This document shows, one piece after another, positions 45,858-54,762 of a stretch of 64,000 bases of DNA. The DNA lies in NCBI GenBank assembly GCA_964454975.1, contig CAYVVD010000002.1:149227-213226 (forward strand), in the 5' to 3' direction. The notes below the pieces were generated by a model. It searched no databases. It was not told the DNA's origin and saw only the letters and a program-made list of their open reading frames with translations. The position numbers were made by a program, and so were the translations under genes. The DNA is from CAYVVD01 sp964454975 (GTDB lineage: Bacteria > Bacteroidota > Ignavibacteria > Kapaibacteriales > UBA2268). The number at the start of each line of letters is the position of its first letter. Positions within the stretch are counted from its first letter, which is position 1.

Positions 45858-47756
45858 ATGAGGATATTTCTAATTTCACTGATTCTATTTATTTCTGTTT
45901 CAGAGTTAAGTTCTAAAAAGATTATTTATAGTGAGGATTTTGATTCATCGAATTCTCTCCCGCCCGGGTTTGAAATAATTAATAACGATGGGCAAGTTCC
46001 GGTAGTTGATTACTTCAAAAGTAATGATGATGCATGGATTGTTGGTGAAATACCATATGAACCAGGGAATAACTTTGCAATCACTTCTTCACGCTATGAT
46101 AACGGGATTCAAGCTGATGACTGGCTGATTACACCTGAAATACAACTTACTCAAAACAATTACCTGATTTGGCGGGCTAGAAACTCAAGTAACCAAGAAG
46201 AGAACTGGGAATCTTACGAGGTATTGATTTCTGAAGGAGGTACTGATATTGAAAATGACTTTACTATGGTTTACGCAAGTAAACCACAGTACAATTTTGA
46301 ATATCCTAAAATCAGCCTTGAAGATTTTGCAGGCAAAACAATCCGATTTGCATTCAGGGGAGTTGGTACTCAGGGCTGGATGCTGTTTGTTGATGACATA
46401 GAAATTCTTGAACTTTCCGAACCGGATATTTCACTCGATTTCTTTAATTTACCTTCTATTTCCTCTCCGGCTGAAATTGAGGTAGATTTTGGATTTACAA
46501 ACTGGGGATTAAACCCTGTTGTCGGGTTAAAAATGAATGTAGCTATTAACGGAGTATCTGTTAATTCACAGGTAATTTCCTCAATATCTTTGAAACAGTT
46601 CAATTCGTTTAGTTCCAATATTAAACTTGATTTTACTAACAATGGTCCGCATGTGGTAAAAGCATGGGTAGAACTTCCTAATGGAAAGGAGGATACAGAC
46701 CACAGCAACGACACTATTACAACAACAATAAATATAATTTCTGGGGGCACCGAAAGGAATGTCTTGCTCGAGTCATTCACAGGGACATGGTGTGGGAATT
46801 GCCCCCGCTCGCATGTTGAGATAAAACGTCTTATTGAAAAATACCCAAATCTGATACCGGTAGAAATTCACGGCGGGAGTGCTAATGAACCAATGCTTAC
46901 TGAAGATGGAGAAGAGATCATTGACCAGTTAAATCCTGCATTCCCGAACGGAATTGTTGACCGATACCAGTTTGATAGGAAAAACTCGATACTGATTTTT
47001 GATAATGAATTTGAGAAGTTTATTCAAGAACGATTGAATATTCCATCGCCTGTTCAGATCGAAATTGAAAACATTTTCGATCCGGATTCAAGGCACCTGC
47101 AAATAATTGTAAAAGCTGAATTTATAAGTGCTATTAGTGGTGATTTTGCCTTTAATGCTTATGTAATTGAGAACCATGTCACCGGAGACACACGCTACGA
47201 CCAGGCAAATTACTACAGTAATAGTCCGGAATACCCGGATCTATACAGGAAAGGCAATCCGATTAAGAATTATTCGCACCAGCATGTCCTCAGGGATATG
47301 CTTGGCGGGACATGGGGAGAAGCTCATGAAAATCTGCCCATGGAAATTAATGCCGGTGAAATTTATGAATACATATTCAATACAGTTTTAAACGATGAAT
47401 ACGACGAAGAAGAAATTGAGATTATAGCTTATATTATAAATAATTCGGATGGCAGAACAGAGGTATTGAATGCAAATTCCAGGCATTTAGACTGGTTTAC
47501 CAGTGTAGGAGAAAATAATTATGGAAAGATTAATATAAATCCTAACCCCATAAATGATGTTCTGCATATTTCGCTAAGTAGTGAGTCATTAGTTCAAAAT
47601 GCAGCTATTTACAATTTGAACGGAGAACTGATACACAATTTAATTGTAAAGGAAAAAGATTTCACTGTAAACACAACAGGATGGTCCGAAGGGATATATT
47701 TCATCTGCCTTAAAGGCAAAAGAACTATCAATGCAAAGTTTGTAATTGTGAGATAA
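45858..47756 (+). CDS. Secreted protein with adhesin-like domain, Omp28-like thioredoxin fold and T9SS sorting domain
   Basis: 632 residues, no close functional name. A signal peptide (MRIFLISLILFISVSELS) precedes a cleaved-adhesin/choice-of-anchor-J-like domain (about 24-180: YSEDFDSSNSLPPGF, DDWLITPEI, WMLFVDDIEI). A CARDB-like middle region follows. An Omp28-type thioredoxin-like domain begins about residue 300 with LLESFTGTWCGNCPRSH, a CxxC (CGNC) active-site-like motif. The last ~85 residues are a T9SS sorting domain (ININPNPINDVLHIS, GIYFICLKG, FVIVR). GGAG precedes the ATG. A terminator follows directly. Confidence 0.85.
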   Translation: MRIFLISLILFISVSELSSKKIIYSEDFDSSNSLPPGFEIINNDGQVPVVDYFKSNDDAWIVGEIPYEPGNNFAITSSRYDNGIQADDWLITPEIQLTQNNYLIWRARNSSNQEENWESYEVLISEGGTDIENDFTMVYASKPQYNFEYPKISLEDFAGKTIRFAFRGVGTQGWMLFVDDIEILELSEPDISLDFFNLPSISSPAEIEVDFGFTNWGLNPVVGLKMNVAINGVSVNSQVISSISLKQFNSFSSNIKLDFTNNGPHVVKAWVELPNGKEDTDHSNDTITTTINIISGGTERNVLLESFTGTWCGNCPRSHVEIKRLIEKYPNLIPVEIHGGSANEPMLTEDGEEIIDQLNPAFPNGIVDRYQFDRKNSILIFDNEFEKFIQERLNIPSPVQIEIENIFDPDSRHLQIIVKAEFISAISGDFAFNAYVIENHVTGDTRYDQANYYSNSPEYPDLYRKGNPIKNYSHQHVLRDMLGGTWGEAHENLPMEINAGEIYEYIFNTVLNDEYDEEEIEIIAYIINNSDGRTEVLNANSRHLDWFTSVGENNYGKININPNPINDVLHISLSSESLVQNAAIYNLNGELIHNLIVKEKDFTVNTTGWSEGIYFICLKGKRTINAKFVIVR

Positions 47757-47760
47757 TACA

Positions 47761-47790
47761 AAACAGGCTGCCAGAAGGCAGCCTGTTTTT
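47761..47790. terminator. Intrinsic terminator, probably bidirectional
   Basis: AAACAGGCTGCC (47761-47772), loop AGAA, GGCAGCCTGTTT (47777-47788) then TT: a perfect 12-bp stem between convergent genes. Confidence 0.92.
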
Positions 47791-47803
47791 CTAATATTGT
47801 AAA

Positions 47804-48196
47804 CTATTCCTTAATAATTGCACCTAATATAATTCCTGTTATTGTCATTTCGACAGTTGTAGCCAGGAACCAACCGAGTGCCAGCATATATGGAATGGGC
47901 ATATATGTATATGTGCCGTATCCCATTGAAAGGCCCCACATTAACCCTAAAAGCAGACCAAACGTCAGACCGATCTTAACACTCTTATTCCCAACAAATT
48001 TATAATAAATATAGCTGAGCAGGAAAGCTACGATTATGGATATTACATAACCCAATCCCATTTTCATTTCTTCCATCGGTCTCCACAGTGCTTTAGTTTC
48101 TTCGTACAGACCCTGGAGAATTACCATATGGATGAGCATATCCATAAGCGCCCATGCAATAAACACAACAACGGTAGAAATCAGAACTTTTTTCAT
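47804..48196 (-). CDS. Small four-span membrane protein, unknown function
   Basis: 130 residues with four hydrophobic segments (about 5-27, 48-66, 76-96 and 103-127), joined by short loops; the first loop is amphipathic (LYEETKALWRPMEEMKMG). No catalytic motif is visible. It starts MKKVLIS after AGAGGAATATG, a usable ribosome-binding site. Convergent with the T9SS protein and divergent from the TonB receptor; the long upstream gap (48197-48624) may hold promoters for both. Confidence 0.65.
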   Translation of the reverse strand: MKKVLISTVVVFIAWALMDMLIHMVILQGLYEETKALWRPMEEMKMGLGYVISIIVAFLLSYIYYKFVGNKSVKIGLTFGLLLGLMWGLSMGYGTYTYMPIPYMLALGWFLATTVEMTITGIILGAIIKE

Positions 48197-48355
48197 ATTC
48201 CTCTACCCCATCAATTATTGAAATATTAATGAATATTCATAAATTTATATATTTTCCCGGCAAAATAAAAATGATTTTTTTTTTGGGCAGTGGATCTATA
48301 TTTTTTAATCACACCGTAAGTTAAAAATACCTACATATTATTATACCCGTTTCAT

Positions 48356-48378
48356 TGTCCTCATAAAACCCACATTAT
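48356..48378 (+). repeat. Direct repeat copy 1 upstream of TonB receptor
   Basis: TGTCCTCATAAAA followed by CCCACATTAT. The second copy at 48434-48455 has TGTCCTCGTAAAA followed by GCGCATTAT: three substitutions and one gap over 23 bases. Start-to-start distance is 78 bases. May be tandem binding sites for a regulator. Confidence 0.45.
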
Positions 48379-48433
48379 AGAGAATAGTATCATTCAATAT
48401 ATAGCAAAATGTTATTAGTTTAATAATTCAATC

Positions 48434-48455
48434 TGTCCTCGTAAAAGCGCATTAT
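48434..48455 (+). repeat. Direct repeat copy 2 upstream of TonB receptor
   Basis: Second copy of the TGTCCTC(A/G)TAAAA...CATTAT element; see the copy at 48356-48378. Confidence 0.45.
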
Positions 48456-48624
48456 TACAAGAAAAAAACACAGCCGGATTACAGATGTCCGATACAGATT
48501 TATATCTCCTTTTGATTTACTTTAATTGCAAACAGTGAGATTTAGGCATGACTAAAATTAAACATTGTGAATTGATAACGAAGCAGTTTAAAAATTTAAT
48601 AATTGATTTTTTGGGGAGGGTTGT

Positions 48625-50934
48625 ATGAATTTATATAAATTAACCCGTCTTTTAATGATTGCCCTTTTTATAGTTATATCTACCGGCAATCTTAATGCAC
48701 ATCATAAAATAATCAAAGGGACTGTACAACTCGAAAACGGGGAAATATCACCCGTAATCGGAGCTAATGTAAGGTTGCTCGGCACTGTACTGGGATCAGT
48801 AACCGATACACAGGGTAATTTTGTTATAAGAAACGTACCTGACGGGAAATTTACGCTCATGATTTCAGCTGTCGGAATGCAGACAATAAAAAGAGAAATT
48901 GAATTAATGCATATCGAAGGCGATGAACATGAATATACATTCAAAATGATTGAAAACCCTATACAAACTTCACCTGTTGTTGTGACTGCAACAAGAAGCG
49001 AGAAGATATATGACGATGTTCCAATCAAAGTCTCCACAATAAGCAAAAGTGATTTTAAGGCTACTTCCTCAAGAAACCTGAGAGAGGCGCTCCAGTTTCA
49101 ACCAGGTGTCCGCACTGAAGTAAATTGCCAGAACTGCGGTTTCAGCCAGGTAAGAATTAACGGCCTCGACGGCAAGTACTCACAAATTTTGATTGACAGC
49201 AGGCCGATTTTTTCTGCATTAAACGGTGTTTATGGCCTCGACCAGATACCATCAAACATGGTAGAAAGGATTGAAGTAATCCGTGGCGGCGGCTCTTCGC
49301 TCTATGGTGGCAATGCTATAGCAGGTGTAATCAATGTTATCACCAAAGAGCCAAACGTAAATTCGTTTGAGATGAGTGTTGATAATATGTTAATCAAGGG
49401 AAAATACCCTGATAACATCATAAACCTGAACGGGACAATACTTAACGATAACCAGGACCTTGGTGTTTCCCTATATGGTATGATTAACGACAGACATGAA
49501 TACGACGCTAATAAAGACGGGTTTACTGAAATTGGTCAGTTGAATGTAAAAACCTTCGGCTCAGGAATGTTCTGGAAGCTTTCGCCAAAAAGCAAAGTCA
49601 AAGCTGAAATCCAGGCGATTGAGCATTTTACACGTGGCGGTAACAAACTAAATTTGCCGGCGCACCAGTCTGATATTACTGAATATGTTGAACACTCTAC
49701 TATGATGGGACAGATTTCCTACGAGCAGTTTATTGGCTCAGAAAGTAAGATAAATGCCTATGCTTCAGCCCAGCAAACCGATAGAAACAGCTATTACGGC
49801 GCTGAGCAGGACTTGAATGCGTATGGTGTCACTGAAAACCTGACACTTGCAAGCGGTGCAAACTACTCATTCCTTGTCAGTGAATTACTTGGCTATCACT
49901 ATGTTACAACGGGGTATGAATTTAACAGTGATATATTGAACGATAATGCACCTGCATATAACAGGTTTATCGCCCAGACTGCCTCATCACATGGTTTCTA
50001 TTTCCAGGATGATTGGTCGTTAACTGATAAAATCAACCTGCTCTGGGGCTTGAGGACTGATAAACACAGCCTTGTTGACGATATAGTTTTAAATCCGCGG
50101 ACAAGCCTGCTCTACAAGATTTTCGATGATCTTTCATTCCGCTCTACTTACTCAACCGGTTACCGCGCTCCACAGGCATTCGACGAAGACCTCCACATTA
50201 CACAGGTTGGCGGTGAAGGCGTGCTTATTCTTCTTGGCGAAGGTTTGAAACCGGAATATTCAAACTCAATTTCAGGTTCTGTAGATTATTCATTCGATTT
50301 ATTCCATCTGCCTTTTGCAGTTTCATTTGAATTCTTCAATACAAACCTGAATGACGCTTTCATACTTGAAGATGCCGGAGAAGATGACAAAGGCAATATG
50401 GTGCTGCTGAGGAAGAATGGTGAATCTGCAACTGTACAAGGGGTTACTTTTGAAATTCAGAGTACATTAAGGGATGAATATTCATTCAAAATCGGTGCTA
50501 CATACCAGAAAAGCGAGTATTCTTTTCCTGTTGAATGGTCTGCAGGCGATCTTGAAAATGGCTTTGAGCCAAAATTCTCAGCCCAGATATTTAAAACTCC
50601 TGATTTATATGGTTATTTTATTGCAAGCCTCGAGATACTTCATGACTTGCGTGTAGACTTCAGCGGTTATTACACAGGCTCTATGTATGTGCCGCATTAT
50701 TCGGGTTATATTGAATCAGATGAACTGCTCCGTACTGAAGAATTTATTGATGCAAACGTAAAATTCACAGCTACAATCAACGAGAATCCAAAAATCGCAT
50801 TGAGCGTTGGTGCAATGAATATCTTCGACCAATACCAGAACGATTTCGACAAGGGTATCAACCGCGATGCAGGCTTTATCTACGGGCCATCCAGGCCATT
50901 CACAACTACAGTTGGATTATCGGTTAGTTATTAA
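48625..50934 (+). CDS. TonB-dependent outer-membrane receptor
   Basis: 769 residues. A signal peptide (MNLYKLTRLLMIALFIVISTGNLNA) precedes a carboxypeptidase-regulatory-like domain (about 28-115, VIGANVRLLGTVLG...DTQGNFVIRNVPDG). The plug runs from about 118 with VVVTATRSEK, NLREALQFQPGVR, a paired-cysteine NCQNCGF, IDSRPIFS and IEVIRGGGSSLYG. A 22-strand barrel ends in LSVSY with an aromatic last residue. It imports a metal complex, cofactor or glycan with TonB energy. The CQNCG pair at the plug surface might bind metal or form a disulfide. No SusD-like partner is present, so a SusC-type glycan system is unlikely. Confidence 0.9.
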   Translation: MNLYKLTRLLMIALFIVISTGNLNAHHKIIKGTVQLENGEISPVIGANVRLLGTVLGSVTDTQGNFVIRNVPDGKFTLMISAVGMQTIKREIELMHIEGDEHEYTFKMIENPIQTSPVVVTATRSEKIYDDVPIKVSTISKSDFKATSSRNLREALQFQPGVRTEVNCQNCGFSQVRINGLDGKYSQILIDSRPIFSALNGVYGLDQIPSNMVERIEVIRGGGSSLYGGNAIAGVINVITKEPNVNSFEMSVDNMLIKGKYPDNIINLNGTILNDNQDLGVSLYGMINDRHEYDANKDGFTEIGQLNVKTFGSGMFWKLSPKSKVKAEIQAIEHFTRGGNKLNLPAHQSDITEYVEHSTMMGQISYEQFIGSESKINAYASAQQTDRNSYYGAEQDLNAYGVTENLTLASGANYSFLVSELLGYHYVTTGYEFNSDILNDNAPAYNRFIAQTASSHGFYFQDDWSLTDKINLLWGLRTDKHSLVDDIVLNPRTSLLYKIFDDLSFRSTYSTGYRAPQAFDEDLHITQVGGEGVLILLGEGLKPEYSNSISGSVDYSFDLFHLPFAVSFEFFNTNLNDAFILEDAGEDDKGNMVLLRKNGESATVQGVTFEIQSTLRDEYSFKIGATYQKSEYSFPVEWSAGDLENGFEPKFSAQIFKTPDLYGYFIASLEILHDLRVDFSGYYTGSMYVPHYSGYIESDELLRTEEFIDANVKFTATINENPKIALSVGAMNIFDQYQNDFDKGINRDAGFIYGPSRPFTTTVGLSVSY

Positions 50935-50967
50935 AAAGCAAATGGTTCGGAATACTTTATAAATTGT

Positions 50968-50997
50968 AGAGTCCCCGCAAATGCAGGGACTCTTTTA
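50968..50997 (+). terminator. Intrinsic terminator after TonB receptor
   Basis: AGAGTCCC (50968-50975) pairs with GGGACTCT (50986-50993) around a 10-base loop and is followed by TTT and an AT-rich stretch. It lies 34 bases after the receptor stop. Confidence 0.8.
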
Positions 50998-51022
50998 TTT
51001 TCAGATTTAAAATAAAATCCTG

Positions 51023-51053
51023 TTTGTTGTTTTTCCATTTCTGAGTATTTTTA
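51023..51053 (+). promoter_or_regulatory. Candidate promoter for aminotransferase at 51078
   Basis: TTTG (51023-51026), 19-base spacer, TATTTTTA (51046-51053): one mismatch from TTTG-N19-TAnnTTTG. The ATG is 25 bases downstream of the -7 element. Confidence 0.42.
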
Positions 51054-51077
51054 TCTTTTTCAATTTGAGTCAGCAGC

Positions 51078-52403
51078 ATGAATAGGAGGAACGGATTAAA
51101 TGTTAATCTAAACCTTAATGTGCGGGGGCTCCACCCTTCGGCAACACTTGCGATAAACGAGAAAAGCAACCAACTGATTAAGGAAGGCAGGAAAATCTAT
51201 AAGTTGGGTCTTGGGCAGTCGCCCTTCCCCGTGCCGGAAGTAGTACAGGAAGCGCTCAGGCAGAACGCACATCAAAAAGATTACCTCCCTGTAAAAGGCC
51301 TTCGCGAATTAAGAGAAGCCGTAGCAGGCTTTAACACCCAGAGGAAACTTACGGAGTACAGCGACGATGATATAATCATCGGGCCGGGTAGCAAAGAATT
51401 AATCTTCCTGTTGCAGCTCGTTTACTACGGCGAGCTAATAATTCCAACGCCGAGTTGGGTGTCTTACGCACCGCAGGCAAGGATTATCGGGCGGCATGTA
51501 AACTGGGTGCAGACATCAATCGAGGACAACTGGCACCTGATGCCCGAAAAGCTGGACACTCTTTGCCGCATTGACCCTGATAGGCCCAGAATTGTAATCC
51601 TTAATTACCCTGCTAACCCGACAGGCGACACATATAAAATTGAGCGCCTTAAAGAACTTGCCGAAGTTGCCCGCAAATATGGAGTTGTCCTGATTTCCGA
51701 CGAAATTTATGGTTTGATCCATCACCTTGACAAGCATGTTTCTATAGCCCGCTTCTACCCTGAGGGGACTATCGTAAGCAGCGGGCTAAGCAAGTGGTGC
51801 GGCGCTGGTGGCTGGCGGCTGGGTACATTTTCTTTTCCTCGCAGCCTGCGCTGGCTGCAGGACGCAATGGCAATTGTTGCGAGCGAAACATACACCGCAA
51901 CAAGCGCTCCAATACAATATGCTGCAGTCACAGCATATAACGGCCACCCGGAAATTGATGATTACCTGCACCACTCAAGGCGTATATTACGAGTGCTTGC
52001 AGGGTATATTAGCAAAAAGCTTGAAGAGATGAAACTGAGAGCGCCGGAGCTGAAGGGTGCATTCTACGCATTCCCTGATTTTAATTATTACAAAGATGCC
52101 TTCAGGAGCATGAATATCTATACTGATGTAGAGATGTGCAACAGGATATTAAACGACTTAGGAATAGCAATGCTGCCTGGTTGCGACTTTGGTCCGCCGC
52201 CGGATTTATTCACTGCTCGTATTGCTTATGTTGATTTCAACGGAAAGGAAGCTATTGAGGCATCGAGAGAGCACAAAAACGGTTCGCTAAATGAGAAATT
52301 TGTCCGGGAGCATTGCCCCAAAATAGTGGAATCGTTCGACCTGCTTGGCAACTGGCTGCAGGAAATCATGAAGAGATACACAAGGATTGATGGCGATTTT
52401 TAA
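51078..52403 (+). CDS. Class I/II aminotransferase
   Basis: 441 residues, PLP fold type I. Recognisable are IIGPGSKELIFLL (cofactor loop), PTPSWVSYAPQA, NYPANPTGDTY, SDEIYGLIHH and the PLP lysine in SSGLSKWCGAGGWRLG. The GAGGWRLG after the lysine fits aspartate/aromatic or kynurenine-type transaminases. An early segment (about 1-30) before LGLGQSPFPVP is longer than usual, and an internal start is possible. G+C looks higher here than in the flanking genes, judged by eye from its GC-richer codons. Substrate unknown. Terminator downstream at 52495-52527. Confidence 0.86.
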   Translation: MNRRNGLNVNLNLNVRGLHPSATLAINEKSNQLIKEGRKIYKLGLGQSPFPVPEVVQEALRQNAHQKDYLPVKGLRELREAVAGFNTQRKLTEYSDDDIIIGPGSKELIFLLQLVYYGELIIPTPSWVSYAPQARIIGRHVNWVQTSIEDNWHLMPEKLDTLCRIDPDRPRIVILNYPANPTGDTYKIERLKELAEVARKYGVVLISDEIYGLIHHLDKHVSIARFYPEGTIVSSGLSKWCGAGGWRLGTFSFPRSLRWLQDAMAIVASETYTATSAPIQYAAVTAYNGHPEIDDYLHHSRRILRVLAGYISKKLEEMKLRAPELKGAFYAFPDFNYYKDAFRSMNIYTDVEMCNRILNDLGIAMLPGCDFGPPPDLFTARIAYVDFNGKEAIEASREHKNGSLNEKFVREHCPKIVESFDLLGNWLQEIMKRYTRIDGDF

Positions 52404-52494
52404 GCTATCTATAGTTAGTTAGTAGCGATCCCTGACAGGGTTCTTAAAGGAGTATGGCTTCGACTAAAATACTGTCAGAGTTATATTAAACTAA

Positions 52495-52527
52495 AAAAGC
52501 CACACGTCATAATAACGAGTGGCTTTT
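52495..52527. terminator. Bidirectional terminator between aminotransferase gene and tRNA-Leu
   Basis: AAAAGCCAC (52495-52503) pairs with GTGGCTTTT (52519-52527) around a 15-base loop; T-rich in both directions. It serves the plus-strand gene and the minus-strand tRNA. Confidence 0.8.
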
Positions 52528-52531
52528 CTTG

Positions 52532-52617
52532 TACTCGGAGTGGGACTTGAACCCACACGGGCCAAAAAGCCCACAGGATTTTAAGTCCTGTGCGTCTACC
52601 AATTCCGCCATCCGAGC
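52532..52617 (-). tRNA. tRNA-Leu (anticodon UAA)
   Basis: 86 nucleotides on the minus strand. Acceptor GCTCGGA pairs with TCCGAGT (one G-U at the end). D-arm GGCGGAATTGGTAGACGC, anticodon stem CAGGA/TCCTG with loop CTTAAAA (anticodon TAA). A long variable arm (GTGGGCTTTTTGGCCCG region) is expected of a class II tRNA. T-arm GTGGGTTCAAGTCCCAC. CCA is not encoded (ACA follows). Confidence 0.95.
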
Positions 52618-52664
52618 GGGATTGCTAATTTAATTATAAATAGTGATTCTTGAAAGAAATTACA

Positions 52665-53333
52665 TCAGTCTGCCGGAATTGCAGTCTCAATTAATATTAA
52701 TTCCGGAGGCATGTTTTTAGAATCTACCTGTCCCCTGAAAACAGCATTATATATATAACCTTTGCGTATCGGTGTGGTACTTAATTCTGCAAGCAATTCC
52801 TCACCCTTCTTAGCTATAATTTCCAGATTCCCGGGAAGATATTGCACTAACTCAGTATAGTCTTTGTATCCAAGAATGAATTCAGAATCCCCATCCAGTT
52901 TTATTTCGAATTTTATTTCACCTTCTGTATTAGCAAGATTTAATAACCTTAGATAGGAGAGTTGGTTGTCAGGAGTTTCATTTTTAATTACCAAAGTATT
53001 TATCCTTGTGCCCGTTCCAAATACAGGTACTGTATATGAAGCATCTTTTTCAAACTCTACAACTCCATTATAAAGAATCTCTGTTCCGCTGCTAAGCATT
53101 AGAGAAGATTTTCCGGCAACCATTTTGGTTTCCAAAAAATAATCAAGATTGTATTCTAATTTCTCATTATTATCAATCCCGCTGTTTTTATACGAGAGTT
53201 CCTGAAGGCCTATATGAGCATGAATCAGTGTGACGTGAGCAGATTCAACCGGGATATTTTGGCCAGGGCCTAACCTTTCCACACACTCGCAGGAAGCAAA
53301 AAACAATAGCGATATAAGTAATAGAGTTTTCAT
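52665..53333 (-). CDS. Lipoprotein, possible DUF4397-type
   Basis: 222 residues from the ATG at 53333, which gives a clean lipoprotein signal MKTLLLISLLFFASC; an ATG at 53378 adds 15 residues outside the signal. The rest is strand-rich with two apparent repeats (SAHVTLIHAHIGLQEL early and SYLRLLNLANTEGEIKFEI later), the pattern seen in DUF4397 proteins that contain two Ig-like modules. Function unknown. It follows the anti-sigma fusion gene (69 bases gap) and may belong to the same regulon. Confidence 0.65.
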   Translation of the reverse strand: MKTLLLISLLFFASCECVERLGPGQNIPVESAHVTLIHAHIGLQELSYKNSGIDNNEKLEYNLDYFLETKMVAGKSSLMLSSGTEILYNGVVEFEKDASYTVPVFGTGTRINTLVIKNETPDNQLSYLRLLNLANTEGEIKFEIKLDGDSEFILGYKDYTELVQYLPGNLEIIAKKGEELLAELSTTPIRKGYIYNAVFRGQVDSKNMPPELILIETAIPAD

Positions 53334-53402
53334 ACGAAAAAGCCTGCATAAATTAATCATGTAAGAATATCTATGCAAGCTTTCTCCAGGGGGTAGTTGA
53401 GC

Positions 53403-54755
53403 TTAAAAATCTATACCAAAACCAGCTGTCAGGCCAAGTTTTTGTGTGTTGTATATGTTAGTATTGTAATTGTAATATAGCAGGGAATATTCTAATCCCG
53501 CCATTAAGCTGGCATTCTGCCCTACTTTAATTGTAAAGCCGGGCTGTGCTTTCAACATAGGGCCGATAGTAGTACCATTGATACTGAATCTTGTGTATGG
53601 TGCAAAAACATCTAAAAACGCCCACTCAGGTACAATCAACCTATAGCCTGCTCCATAAACCAGCATAGAAGGAATTTGCTCCCTGTTGTGAAGGACACCA
53701 TTAATTATTCTTGAGTAATCCTGGGCGAAATCTTCCTTAGCAATTTCTACAAAGAATCCGTTGTATTTGTCAATTTTGTATAAAAAACCGACCGCAAGGT
53801 TATTTCCAACTGAAAAGTCCTTGTTATAGCTGGTTGTAGCGAGATTTACTGCCGGAGCAACTCCCCTGATTGTAATAGACCAGTCTGTAGGGTCAATGTA
53901 TTCGTTAAAGTTATAGGACGAAAATCCCGGGTAAACCGGAAGTCTGCTGCTACCCTGGTTTTCAATTGAATTCTGGACAATACCGTGTCGGAAATTTTCC
54001 TTCTTACCAAAAATACCATATGGATCAAATATTGTGTTGCTGCCTGCAGAGTTATATACATAATATTGTAATGTTAAATAATCTGTAGATTCTTCATTAT
54101 CGGCAATCCCAAAGTTGCTTGATGAATTTTTACCGGAATAGCTTTCTCTTCCTGCTGTGTTGCTTAATCTTTCCTCTGTTGCTATTATAACATTACCGCT
54201 TACAACTCCATCAAATTTTGAGATGGAAGAACGTTCGGAATGACTACTTTCAATAGATTTGGAAATCCCATATTCAGAAGACTTTAAGTCATTTTCAGCC
54301 GTATTATCTTTATTGCCGGATTCAATGTCATTAGCTTCCGAGCTGACAAAAGCAATGCCGCCATTAACTTCAGTGTTTGAATTAGTATTTATATAAGCAG
54401 TTTCATTCGCATCAAACCAACCGTAGTAATAGCCGGTTACAGGAATGAGGATGAGCGTAGCAAGCAGGGATAATCCCGCAATGCGCCATTTTGAGAAAAA
54501 TGTGTTGCCTGCATTTGATATTACCGGCTCTTCCGCAGGTATGCTGAAGCCAAGGTTACCAAATATCCTGCTCGTGACCTCTACCGGTGGTGTTATGGAA
54601 TTCATATCATTTTGCGCAATCATTTGCAATTGCACTTGTTTGTTGAATTCCATCCTCAGCGAAGCGTCACGCGCAAGCTCTGCAAAGAGAGTCTGCTCAT
54701 TGGCTTCGTCGAGGCCGGTATCGAGGTATTCGTGAATTAGTCTGGAATAGCTCAT
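53403..54755 (-). CDS. Putative anti-sigma factor fused to a beta-barrel-like domain
   Basis: 450 residues. Residues 1-85 are helical and charged (IHEYLDTGLDEANEQTLFAELARDAS), like the cytoplasmic part of anti-sigma factors. A single membrane helix lies at about 92-111, then a low-complexity Ser/Asn/Glu linker (about 115-215). From about 285 to the end alternating hydrophobic strands appear (FSVGNNLAVGFLYKI, LMAGLEYSLLYYNY, KLGLTAGFGIDF), ending in Phe as outer-membrane beta-barrels do. The gene follows an ECF sigma gene by 7 bases. A helix in the inner membrane plus a barrel-like C-terminus on one chain is unusual; the latter may instead be a periplasmic beta-rich domain. Confidence 0.7.
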   Translation of the reverse strand: MSYSRLIHEYLDTGLDEANEQTLFAELARDASLRMEFNKQVQLQMIAQNDMNSITPPVEVTSRIFGNLGFSIPAEEPVISNAGNTFFSKWRIAGLSLLATLILIPVTGYYYGWFDANETAYINTNSNTEVNGGIAFVSSEANDIESGNKDNTAENDLKSSEYGISKSIESSHSERSSISKFDGVVSGNVIIATEERLSNTAGRESYSGKNSSSNFGIADNEESTDYLTLQYYVYNSAGSNTIFDPYGIFGKKENFRHGIVQNSIENQGSSRLPVYPGFSSYNFNEYIDPTDWSITIRGVAPAVNLATTSYNKDFSVGNNLAVGFLYKIDKYNGFFVEIAKEDFAQDYSRIINGVLHNREQIPSMLVYGAGYRLIVPEWAFLDVFAPYTRFSINGTTIGPMLKAQPGFTIKVGQNASLMAGLEYSLLYYNYNTNIYNTQKLGLTAGFGIDF

Positions 54756-54762
54756 AATTAAC

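Larger units (their letters stand above)
48197..48624. promoter_or_regulatory. 428-bp AT-rich gap upstream of TonB receptor
   Basis: No coding region is apparent. It contains a run of ten T (48275-48284) and two imperfect direct repeats described separately. GGGGAGGG stands just before the receptor ATG. No riboswitch fold (for example a B12 box) was recognised by eye. Confidence 0.5.

Noticed and set aside
48625..50934. SusC-type glycan receptor
   Set aside because: No SusD-like lipoprotein follows, and the carboxypeptidase-like domain alone is common to many TonB receptors.
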